Source: Colias croceus
Lineage: Eukaryota > Arthropoda > Insecta > Lepidoptera > Pieridae
NCBI RefSeq assembly: GCF_905220415.1
Contig: NC_059552.1
Coordinates: 10,245,001 to 10,309,000, forward strand
DNA length: 64,000 nt
Reading direction: 5' to 3'
In this document: piece after piece, positions 55,187 through 64,000 of the stretch
How positions within the stretch are numbered: the first letter of the stretch is position 1
Layout: every line of letters begins with the position of its first letter
Position numbers and translations under genes: made by a program
Notes under the pieces: generated by a model
Told to the model about the DNA's origin: nothing
Database searches by the model: none
What the model saw: the letters and a program-made list of their open reading frames with translations, nothing else

Positions 55187-58100
55187 AAATGTTGAAAATG
55201 AAAATGAAATGAAAAATATATTTATTTATAAACCAAATGTTTTTTACACAGCTGATACACTTAGTTTGACGTTGCTCGCTTTACACATATTGGCTTAATC
55301 TATGTTTATTAAAAAGGATTCCCTATAGCACCCACACTAGGCAAGCCTGTATCGTGGGCACTGAGACGATTTTACCAAAAAAACAGAATTAGATGTCCTC
55401 GGTATGATCAACGCTTATAATAATACGTACAAAAGCATTTTATCACTTATAAGCTAGGTACAGAATAATAAATATGGAAAATACTAAAAAATACAATTAA
55501 TATAATAAATTATGAAATAAATAAAATAAATGAATATATATAGATTATATAATATATAATATGTAATAACAATAAATATAATAAATATGTAATAATATAG
55601 GTGCCGATTATACACAAATTAAAATTAATATAATGATGCAAGAAGATTTTCTGTTGATACGTAGTTTAGAGAATTAAGGTAATTAGTTACGATGATCTTT
55701 GCTTTTTTAGAAGTGCAGTTTTTAATGTTACAATTGGAGCTAATTTTATTATAAATAAATATACCAATAAAAGGATTGAATCGCTTAGCAAAAGAAGTAT
55801 TTACACGAACATTTGGTATTTTGTAAATACGCTTTCTCACATAATTCTTGTAATTGGGAGAGGTTATGACCCATTTGTGCGTAGATATAAATTTATCAAG
55901 GATAAAAAGTTGACGAACTGTAAGAACACTGGCGTCTTTATAAAGGTCAAAAGTAGGATATCTAAAAGGTTTTTGTAACATAGTCTTAAGTACCGCTCGT
56001 TGAGCCCTCTCAATACGAATTAGGTTTGACTTAACGGCGCCTCCCCACGAACCAATGCAGTAAGTAATTAGTGATTGGCATAGCGCGAAATATATAGTTT
56101 TGAGTAATTTGAAGTCGGCAGATCGGCGGAGTTGCTTCATAATGAAAATGATTTTACGCACGCGATCAGACAGAAGATTTATATGATTCTTAAAACTTAG
56201 ATTTTGATCCACCAAAACCCCTAAGTACTTGGCAACTTCAACTCTTTCAATGTATTGAGGTGCACATTCATCAGGAGATATATTTATTAAATCGATAAGT
56301 GATGGGGCGGACGCAGCAGTCTTATGAAAGCAGATAAAATTCGTCTTGTCTAGATTCAGGGTCAACAAGTTACGTTCGAGCCAAGAGTTTACCTGTATCA
56401 TTCCCTGCCTTGCAGCCAACACTGCCTCATCCCAACTGCCACCGTGAAAAGTGATAGCAGTGTCATCCGCATAACAAAGAATATCAGCACTGCTGAGGGG
56501 GAGGTTGTGAATATCATCCATGTAAAGAATGAAGAGAGTGGGACCCAGGATACTGCCTTGTGGAACACCGTAATTAACTTCTTTCGTGGCACTAACACTC
56601 TCTCCAATCTTCACACATTGAAGTCTCCCTCTGAGATAACTTTCGAACCATAGCAATGCATGACCCCTGACACCTTTATAATCAAGTTTTCTAAGCAGCA
56701 GCGGGATAGAAACAGTGTCGAAGGCCTTCGCAAGGTCGAGAAAAACACTGAGACATGCGTTTTTGTTGTCCAAATGTGAAGCTACTATAGATGTCAATAG
56801 GCTTACAGCATCTGACGTACTTTTTTGACATCTGAAACCGAACTGACGAGATGATAGAAGATTATTGGACTCTAGAAACTTGGTAAGGCGGGAGTTAACA
56901 ATTTTCTCCAGAATTTTCGAAAAAACGCCCAATAGTGATATCGGCCTATAATTATTGGGATTGTCACGAACTCCTGATTTATAAATTGGGCAAACTGCAG
57001 CAACCTTCCAGCTATTAGGGAAAATACCGAGTGATAGGCTTCGATTATATATTGACGTTAAAGGACATAAAATTTCTTCCCGAATCTGCTTAATTAGTGA
57101 ATTATTAAGGCCATCAAGGCCAGGTGATTTTTCATTTCGTAATTGTAAAATAAGGTTTTCAACTTCAGATGTATCCGTTGGACTCAAAAAGAATGATTTT
57201 GCTGGGATATTGTTCGATTTAATACTAGAAGCCAGCGTGTCTTGAGTAATTTGTAATTTATTTAAAATATTAGTAGCATATGATTCGCCGACTGAGGTAA
57301 AATGTTCGTTACATATATTTAGAGATTCAATAGTTCCATTTTTATTAATATTTAAGAGATCTAAAGACTTATTTTTGTGGCTATCTATGTAACAAATATT
57401 TTTAACTACATTCCAGAGCTTTTTGGGGTTTCCTACACTAGATTTTAGGATATTGGCTTCATACTCGCGTTTCAGTTTTTTCAACAGATTATTAGTAAAG
57501 TTACGATAACGGTGGTATACGTGGAGTAATACTGTATCGAGAGGGTTTCGTTTGACTCGAATGTGAAGACGATCTCTGTGGCGTATGCAACGCAAAAGAC
57601 CGGGTGTTATCCACGGCTTTAAAATATATTTTGACCTGGAACAATGAATTTTTTGAGTATGTTTATGAATAATTGTAAGTAGTGTTTCTGTAAATGTCTC
57701 AACCAAAACATGTATATCACTTATAGCCATAACCTCGGACCAATTCACTTTTTTTAGGTCGTTTTTGATGAGATCTATATTTCTTTTAAACATAAACATT
57801 TTTGGTGTATGAGTTTTTATCTTCCCTAGTCTCATGCCAACCATGACAGTATCGTGATCTGTTATATCAGTTCCACAAACTAATCCCACAACAGCTTTGT
57901 TCGTTTTAACAAAAATATGATCGAGACACGCCCCTTCTCTTGTAGGCTGTGTAATCGCGGGAACAAGACCAAATTCTGCTAAGATACATAAATAATCATA
58001 CCACCAGGAGTTTGCAGACTGTGCCAAAATGTCAATGTTAATATCACCCACCAAAACCAAATATTGAAAATTTAGTGTTGTAAGGTGCATGTGTAAAGAA

Positions 58101-58560
58101 CCAAGAAAAATTGAAGGATTTCTGAAGGACGGGGAGCGATAAATACCTAATATGCACGTTTTTTCATCCAGAACAAGCTGCAAACAATTTGCATCGTCGA
58201 TTAAAGGTTCCGACACTGAAACGCTCAGGGTACTCCGTACATAAGCCACAACTCCACCGTTTTGGTTAATGAACTTGTTGGTTTTATATGCAGAGTAATT
58301 AGGTAGTATAGGAATTTGCAAGAGATCATTGAGCCAACATTCAGTGAGTATAATAACATCATACACTATATTTAAGCGTTTTAATGCTACAATTAAACTA
58401 TCAAAGTTTTTATTTATGCTGCGAATATTTAACGAGAAAATTTTTAAATTATATTCACTTGTAAGATAAGTTCTGCATGATTCAAGGTTAGAAACAGTGT
58501 TACATTTTATTTTATACGAATCTAAGTCTGTTGCAATGTTATTCACAGCCATTAAAAATA
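55187..58560 (-). mobile_element. CR1/Jockey-like LINE, single ORF, TTTTCATTTCA tail
   Basis: Minus-strand element: ATG at 58552, stop near 55625, a 3' UTR of about 430 bases and a short tail of TTTTCAT-type units at about 55187-55225. I see no ORF1 upstream of 58552 within the next kilobase. Either the 5' part is truncated or this lineage has one ORF. Confidence 0.85.
55625..58552 (-). CDS. LINE endonuclease/reverse transcriptase (975 aa)
   Basis: Uninterrupted ORF from ATG 58552 to the stop at 55625. APE endonuclease: IFSLNIRSI with N42, ILTECWL with E71, GIYRSPS near 136-142, VGDINIDIL (GDIN 169-172), and ITDHDTVM near 230. Reverse transcriptase: NEKSPGLDGLN, NNYRPISLLG, RQFGFRCQKST, FLDLAKAFDTV, YGVPQGSILGPTLF and CYADDTAI, with YADD at 694-697. 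A CR1/Jockey-type C-terminal region follows. It clearly differs in sequence from the ORF2 at 795-3674 (YADD against FADD, different linker and C-terminus), so it is a separate family. Unlike that element, it starts with a normal ATG. No internal stop or frameshift is seen, so this is a recent copy. It should nick target DNA and prime reverse transcription of its own RNA. Confidence 0.9.
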   Translation of the reverse strand: MAVNNIATDLDSYKIKCNTVSNLESCRTYLTSEYNLKIFSLNIRSINKNFDSLIVALKRLNIVYDVIILTECWLNDLLQIPILPNYSAYKTNKFINQNGGVVAYVRSTLSVSVSEPLIDDANCLQLVLDEKTCILGIYRSPSFRNPSIFLGSLHMHLTTLNFQYLVLVGDINIDILAQSANSWWYDYLCILAEFGLVPAITQPTREGACLDHIFVKTNKAVVGLVCGTDITDHDTVMVGMRLGKIKTHTPKMFMFKRNIDLIKNDLKKVNWSEVMAISDIHVLVETFTETLLTIIHKHTQKIHCSRSKYILKPWITPGLLRCIRHRDRLHIRVKRNPLDTVLLHVYHRYRNFTNNLLKKLKREYEANILKSSVGNPKKLWNVVKNICYIDSHKNKSLDLLNINKNGTIESLNICNEHFTSVGESYATNILNKLQITQDTLASSIKSNNIPAKSFFLSPTDTSEVENLILQLRNEKSPGLDGLNNSLIKQIREEILCPLTSIYNRSLSLGIFPNSWKVAAVCPIYKSGVRDNPNNYRPISLLGVFSKILEKIVNSRLTKFLESNNLLSSRQFGFRCQKSTSDAVSLLTSIVASHLDNKNACLSVFLDLAKAFDTVSIPLLLRKLDYKGVRGHALLWFESYLRGRLQCVKIGESVSATKEVNYGVPQGSILGPTLFILYMDDIHNLPLSSADILCYADDTAITFHGGSWDEAVLAARQGMIQVNSWLERNLLTLNLDKTNFICFHKTAASAPSLIDLINISPDECAPQYIERVEVAKYLGVLVDQNLSFKNHINLLSDRVRKIIFIMKQLRRSADFKLLKTIYFALCQSLITYCIGSWGGAVKSNLIRIERAQRAVLKTMLQKPFRYPTFDLYKDASVLTVRQLFILDKFISTHKWVITSPNYKNYVRKRIYKIPNVRVNTSFAKRFNPFIGIFIYNKISSNCNIKNCTSKKAKIIVTNYLNSLNYVSTENLLASLY

Positions 58561-59541
58561 ATATTTGTTAAAATCCATTTGAGTATTAATTTCATGTGTT
58601 GGGAAAAAAGTGAAAATAATTTTTTAAAAATGTAAATAATATTTTTTCTCGCCTGATGATAATATTGTAAATGCTTACGATAACATATAACGAAATTAAG
58701 TGCGTTTAAAAGTTTAAGTTAATTCCTATTCGCTAGTTGTCTAGCTAGCTATATTATCATCAAATACTAATAAATATATAAGTACTTGATGATAGTTGAA
58801 TAAAGACTAGCGTTAAAACAAATTCATAAGCTCCAAATAACTAACATTTAAGTCATTAATAGACAAATCTAAATTATTGTTTACCAAACTACTATATCGG
58901 CTATAGCGTCACACGTTTCGAAACTAGGATAGTTTGTAACCGCGCTGTCTAGTCTGAGTTACGCAAGGGTACAGCCTGTCAATAGGCTTCTGTGCGAGAT
59001 TTTGACACGATTTAACATGCTACAGCCGTAGATAATCTTGAAGCCTTGTGGTTATTACAGTATGGTAGAAATGGGCTGGGAAAATTTAGTAAATGTAGAA
59101 CAAAATATGTTGTTACTTATGATGTTAGCTATCTTGTCCTGCGAGGTTGCTGGTGTTTAACAAGTAACCCTGTATAGTTAAATGAAGTGTTATAAATATT
59201 TTCGATGATGATTCTATTTGAATTTTTTATGCAAGTATAAAGCTTTTGTATTTCAGAGTATCTTTATGTCGTTAAATTTAACGAGTACGTGATATAAATA
59301 CCAGTGTTATAAGAGATTTTCCGGGTATTATTAAATCGTAGAAAATAGATAATAGAATAAAACAGATAACAGGACGTTCTATTTTGGTAACAATTAATAC
59401 CTTCAATTCGTGATAGTAATCCGAGGAAACGATAGAATTCCGCGTAATGTTATTGTGGCTTCCATTGCAATAAATAACTATACATTTGTTTTAGGTACAT
59501 ATTGAATGAAATAATGTTTTTTTCAAAATAAAACAGATTTT
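58561..59541. other. AT-rich unique sequence, no gene seen
   Basis: No ORF1-like frame upstream of the LINE. 58735-58800 contains inverted words (ATTATCATCAA...TTGATGATAGT). Confidence 0.45.
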
Positions 59542-59695
59542 GAAGTGAAACTTATTTAGGCGCGTTAAGAGTAAAATTTCAAGGTCACATCATGGCAATA
59601 CCGTCACGTCATGGAGTAAGGCGACGATTTTGGTATCTTTGTATCTTGAAAAAAGTTTCACTTCTGACACGTGTGCTTGGCACACAGGCTCTTTT
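59542..59695 (+). mobile_element. second copy of the GAAGTGAAAC MITE-like element
   Basis: GAAGTGAAACTT at 59542 is matched in reverse by AAAGTTTCACTTC ending at 59664, followed by GACACGTGTGC-TTG-GCACAC, the same trailing hairpin arrangement as at 31727-31945. The interior is diverged. Confidence 0.6.
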
Positions 59696-59750
59696 TTATA
59701 TTTACAGATAAAATAACAAAGGTAAAAACGAGATGGTAAATATTTTTATA

Positions 59751-60318
59751 GTTCAGGATACCTACATCGCCCATTTTTGCAAGTGACTACTATCAAGCTG
59801 ATTTTCCGTTTGTAGCTTTATTTTGATGAGACACTGAATAATTTCGTGTACGAAACTCTCGATTGTGGTAGCTAACAGAGATAACAAGGATAAAATTTTT
59901 TGATTTGATGGTTCTCAAATATTTATTACGCAATTTGTAGGACAATATGTCTGTTGAATTATATAAACATTAACTAAGTGAAAACAAAAAAATCAGCTTG
60001 TTAGTAATCATTTATGATGACCTCGTTATCGATACACTTTGGAAAGGGGGACTCTTTGAACAAACCATAGATTTTGTAGGACAAATATTTTTTCGAATAA
60101 TTTAGGTAATTATCTTGAGATTGAACAAAAAAAAATTCAGTTAGTAATAAATATTTGAGAACCATCAAATCAAAAATTTTTATCCTTGTTATCTCTGTTA
60201 GCTACCACAATCGAGACTTTCGTACACGAAATTATTCGGTGTCTCATCAAAATAAAGCTACAAACGGAAAATCAGCTTGTTAGTAGTCACTTGCAAAAAT
60301 GGGCGATGTATCCTGAAC
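59751..60318. mobile_element. non-autonomous relative (MITE) of the nuclease transposon
   Basis: 568 bp with TIRs of about 180 bp (59751-59935 and about 60140-60318), flanked by TA. The termini GTTCAGGATAC..ATCGCCC and AAGTGACTACTA(T/A)CAAGCTGA, plus GTGGTAGCTAACAG and two TTGTAGGACA motifs, match the 17393-21506 element at the same relative positions. It has no coding capacity. The left TIR has a 4-base insertion next to GGATAC. Confidence 0.85.
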
Positions 60319-60320
60319 TA

Positions 60321-61350
60321 ATATGTTTGTATAGATATCACTACAGTAAATAAAGACGCTCAAATGGCTTTAAACAAACGGGCAAGTTTGGAGGCGCGCG
60401 TGTACACTAGTGGATAGATAAAGGCCGCCATTCATCGTTATGTGTGAGAAATAAAGTTAAACATAATAAAGATCAATTAAAGAGAGTTTGACAATATTAA
60501 GTATGTTATTATTTTTAAATCTATCTAACATTGGTTAAGAACTTATTTTTCCCTTTGCGAAAATGTTTTAGAATGAATATTAAAATTGCATCAAGAAGAA
60601 GAATAAATATAGATGATTGGGTTCGAGTTTGAACAGTTTCGTTTCAGTTGTACGATTGAGAACGAACATATTATAAAAATCGTTTCACAATTTATCTCGT
60701 TATAAGAACATAATAAATCACATTTTGAACTAATATGTTTACTCTGAGCTAGTAAAACTTCAAAACAATAGTGTTTTTCGAACAATAGAGTTAATAGTAT
60801 CGAAACAAAATGTCGCAGTTTAACAGACTAAATTAATCTCCAACGAACTCAATTACTCCACTTACATATAAATCAAAAACCGATTCCATTACGACTAAAT
60901 ATTCCCTAGTAAAGGTCGCAAAGTTATTTTCAATCGCGTGATGAATGGCGCTCTTAAACTCACAGTTAAAGTTGCCCGCACTCGCGCTGTTAAACTACTG
61001 TTTAACCAGATAAGGCTGACTTAAATGTGTTGTATAGTGAAATGTGTACCCACTTAAACTAGGTTTAGACCGCGGTTTTGCTGGTACTCGAGTGAAAAGG
61101 TTAAATCACGTTTAGGCTAGCGTTTTCCTGGTACCTACTCGGGTAAAAACATCATTAATTGACTTTTTTATCCGGTTACTCTTTAATAAGCTTTTAGCGC
61201 GTTTGATTATGAAATCCAGATTACAATCTATCTTAGTGGCAAATTCTATCAGGATCCGTTTAGAAGTTTATATTATGTGAAATAATAACAAAAAAATTAA
61301 AGATTCTAAATGGAAACTGGTAATGAAATAATGTTCTTCGTATACTGTAT
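60321..61350. other. unique sequence, no gene seen
   Basis: 61065-61147 is a diverged tandem repeat (ACCGCGGTTTTGCTGGTACT CGAGTGAAAA and GCTAGCGTTTTCCTGGTACC). No ORF of note. Confidence 0.45.
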
Positions 61351-61568
61351 TGTTCAGAGAGCCTACTACAGCGTTAAGGAATACATGGGAGTTGTCGCGT
61401 AAGAATCACAGGATAGTTCTTTGGCATATCATTATTTTGTTATATTATGTAGTTAGATATAAGTTACATATAATTTTGTTGTAATATTGACATGATTTTA
61501 AAAGAGCAAATGAAGATTCGAAAGTGCTTCAAAAAAAACGTAATTGAATAAATAAATGTTTGAGTTTG
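61351..61568 (+). mobile_element. short, worn copy of the 1-3925 LINE
   Basis: GTTCAGAGAGCCTACTACAG, GTTGTCGCGTAAGAATCACA GG, AGTTAGATATAAGTTACATA and AATAAATAAATGTTTGAGTT T correspond to the last codons and 3' UTR of the first LINE, with two sizeable deletions. Older than the other two copies. Confidence 0.85.
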
Positions 61569-61925
61569 ATACTTTGAAGATATAATTTATTTATTTTGCA
61601 GCTAATCACTAAACTATTTTAAAATTTCAATAAACTAAATTGTTAAATTTCAATTAATATATCTCTCATCTAAATTAATTAATTTTGCTTCAACTTCTGA
61701 GAAATGAAACAAAATTATAATCATAGTATGTATAACAAGTTTTATTTGTATTTTCTTAATAAAAGGAGAACTATTAATTAATTATGCGTATACATAATAA
61801 TATGTTATTTATATATAGATGTTATTCATAATTAATCTTCACCTACACATATATCGTAGAGGGTGTAGACCTTGCGTAGACGATCGTAGCGGTCAAGCGT
61901 AGGCCGCGCTACGTATCTTGTCAAA
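61569..61925. other. AT-rich unique sequence, no gene seen
   Basis: Nothing recognised. Confidence 0.5.
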
Positions 61926-62083
61926 TCTATACTAATATTAGTCTGTGCTAATATTATAAAGCTTAAGAGTTGGTTTCTTTGTTTGAACGCGCTTATCTCA
62001 GGAACTACTGGTCCGATTTGAAATATTCTTTTGCTAAGACCGGGTAGCAGAGCAATGCGGGTAAAACCGCACATCACAGCTAC
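61926..62083 (+). mobile_element. Helitron-like repeat, family A, worn
   Basis: A|TCTATACTAATATTA, an extra CTAATATTA, TTATAAAGCTTAAGAG, GGAACTACTGGTCCGATTTG, GCTAAGACC, GCGGGTAAAACCGC and CACAGCTA. The middle (GAAGGCTATAGG) is deleted. Confidence 0.75.
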
Positions 62084-63892
62084 TAAAGTACATAAAGTAC
62101 ATAGACGAAAGACACTTCTTCTATAAACGAATAATTTTAGTTTCCTAGTCTGTTATGTAATGCTTCGTTTGATAAATGATAATATAAGTGTTTCTAACAA
62201 AATCACCTACGGGAGTTTCTTAATACCTACTTACTTGAATAACTTGAATTCAATTCCTCATCGAATAGATTCCTGAGCTTAAGTTCAATAAACAGATGCA
62301 TAAAAGCGATTAGCCTGTAAAAAAAGGGTAAAAGAAACCACAGCGTACACGCATTCAAAGGATTCGAACTATGCCCCGTGTGGGGGGTGTGCAGGGAGAG
62401 GGGAGAGGGGTAAAGTTGAAAAACATCGGCTCGTAAGTGCCGCGTTCGGAGTGGTGTTCGCAAGAATTTCATTAAACTTGCTCCGTTCCAACATCGGGAA
62501 TTACTGGCTGCGCCGCCGGTGGGATTTCTTACACCGTTATATTGATTTTTTTTTGTTTTTTAGGTATTACAGCTTCACAGGTTGTTCCAATTCGATATAA
62601 GTATATTTATTGGAAATTTTGAAAAAAATATATCTTTATAAATGCTCTAAATACAAAACTCAGCGTTTAAAACTAATAATGCCAAACCGATCATCTTAAA
62701 ACGCTCTAAATATAAAACCCAGCATTTAAAATTAATAATTCTGCATCTCTAGAAGCCTCCAGTGGAATTATTTGACTAATAACAAAACAAAACGTTAAAC
62801 TAACTACTACGTCAGATTTTATTTTTTACTTAAGTATCTATACTAATATTTTAAGATTTTTTTTGTAACTTTAGCATCAACAAGCCAGCTTATTAAATGT
62901 TATATTATACGCTTAATTATAATACGATTCAAGTGGATAATAATATTATCATGCATGCAGCAAGTTACATAGCGCCATTTTAAGAATAAGCAAGCTTAAG
63001 AGCTATCTAGATTCTTAATTCTATGACTGATTAAGCTTTTTAGCTGTGACAAATACGTTATTAGCTGCTAGCTTTTTTATTTTTTATTGTTTTTATGCAA
63101 AATCAGTAGATCGGTGTAACAGATGCCCACGTTGCTTCTGATTTTATAGCCAGCACTAATTTCTCGTCTAAACGGTAACACTTTGTCATAACATTTTATA
63201 AAATACTGTTAAACTTTTGTTTTTCGGGTCATCTTGTTCCGAACTATTGTTTTAACTTTAAATTTACTGTAGGCACTTAAGTTTTTTTATACGAATTACT
63301 TTGAGTTTTTGTGATGTAAATTTCAAAGTCCTTTGAATTAGAAAAATTATTATTAACGTTTCTGGAACAAAGGAATGTTGTTGTTTTAGGTTGAAAATCT
63401 TGAAGGGAAATATTATTGGAAAGATTTAACTCTAGGAATACATTTATTTTGTTGAACTTTATTATTTTGTGGATACGAAAAAATATTCTTATCATAAAAT
63501 ATATGTATTTGAAATAATCTAAACTATCTTTATTGTTCCAATTTAAAAAAATCATAAATTTCCATTATGATGCAATAAAGATCTTTAGCCTTTAAAAAAT
63601 ATATCTTTCTTGACGCCCACGCTTGCAAACTTAGCTGCCACCAGAATCATTCCATTGAAAATAAATTTAATATTCAATTAAATTCTAAACAATCAGTTAA
63701 TTGAACAATACTCGACAATATAATAATTAGGAAGAATACAAGAGGATAAATTTGATATGTTTTATCAATCCCTGTCGAGTTTGAGACAGAAATAGACACG
63801 AGGAGAAAATTGCTTAAATCTTTATAGGAAATTGAGGAACTGTGCAAAAGAAGATCTAAAACACAAGTCTAAAATCCTACTCATATTATTAA
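62084..63892. other. unique sequence with a G-rich tract and a short duplication
   Basis: 62382-62410 is a G-run tract (GGGGGG, GGG, GGGG, GGGG with short spacers). 62641-62680 and 62700-62739 are 40-base direct repeats at about 80-90 percent identity by eye. Frames at 62227-62472 and 63277-63555 (minus) have no motifs. Confidence 0.5.
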
Positions 63893-64000
63893 CTAGCTGT
63901 GCTCCGCATTGCTCCACTCCTGTTGGTCTTAGCGTAATGATATGTAGCTTATAACCTTCTCCAATAAATGGGCTACGTAACACCGAAAGAATTTTTCAAA
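63893..64000 (-). mobile_element. Helitron-like repeat, family A, cut by window end
   Basis: CTAGCTGTGCTCCGCATTGC, TGTTGGTCTTAGCGTAATGA and AACACCGAAAGAATTTTTCA A are family-A landmarks in reverse. The preceding bases 63875-63890 (TCCTACTCATATTATTA) look like a family-B 5' tip. Confidence 0.8.

Noticed and set aside
56398..56653. Small ORFs on both strands near 56.4-56.65 kb
   Set aside because: They are shadows of the LINE reverse transcriptase frame.

Overview
The window is a 64 kb stretch of AT-rich insect DNA, most likely from a moth or butterfly. The evidence is a dense population of short Helitron-type repeats with a TC 5' end, a GCGGGCGAAGCCGCGG-type hairpin and a CTAG 3' end, several tRNA-headed SINEs, CR1/Jockey-like and RTE-like LINE retrotransposons, and an AT-rich unique background. 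I cannot name the species. I see no complete host gene. The only host-gene hint is a possible 3'-terminal exon on the minus strand near 26.1-26.26 kb.

Layout. 1-3925 is a nearly complete CR1/Jockey-like LINE entering from the left edge: ORF1 has a degenerate SGNH-esterase fold and ORF2 is an uninterrupted endonuclease-reverse transcriptase. It is inserted into an antisense RTE-like LINE fragment (3926-4912), which is followed by a Helitron. 5.1-17.4 kb is mostly unrecognised AT-rich DNA with Helitrons (including an inverted pair at 12.4-13.0 kb) and two copies of one SINE family. 17393-21506 is a DNA transposon with 411-bp, almost identical terminal inverted repeats. It carries a two-exon gene for a PIN/FEN (XPG-like) nuclease-fold protein. 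A short non-autonomous relative lies at 59751-60318. 22866-23669 and 61351-61568 are two 5'-truncated copies of the first LINE. 24-54 kb is a patchwork of Helitrons (one nested pair and one head-to-tail tandem pair), SINEs, MITE-like elements and unique DNA. 55187-58552 is a second, uninterrupted LINE with one 975-codon ORF on the minus strand. The rest is unique AT-rich DNA with a few MITEs and a G-rich tract.

How the parts work together. These are selfish elements, not an operon. The LINEs encode their own endonuclease and reverse transcriptase. The SINEs have A/B-box heads and A/T- or GAT-rich tails, so they presumably rely on LINE enzymes. The Helitron-like repeats and MITEs have no genes and would need proteins supplied in trans. 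The two most notable signals are a canonical U_UUA_AAC minus-one frameshift heptamer placed exactly between ORF1 and ORF2 of the first LINE, and the nuclease-bearing long-TIR transposon with a repeated TTGTAGGACA subterminal motif shared with its small relative.
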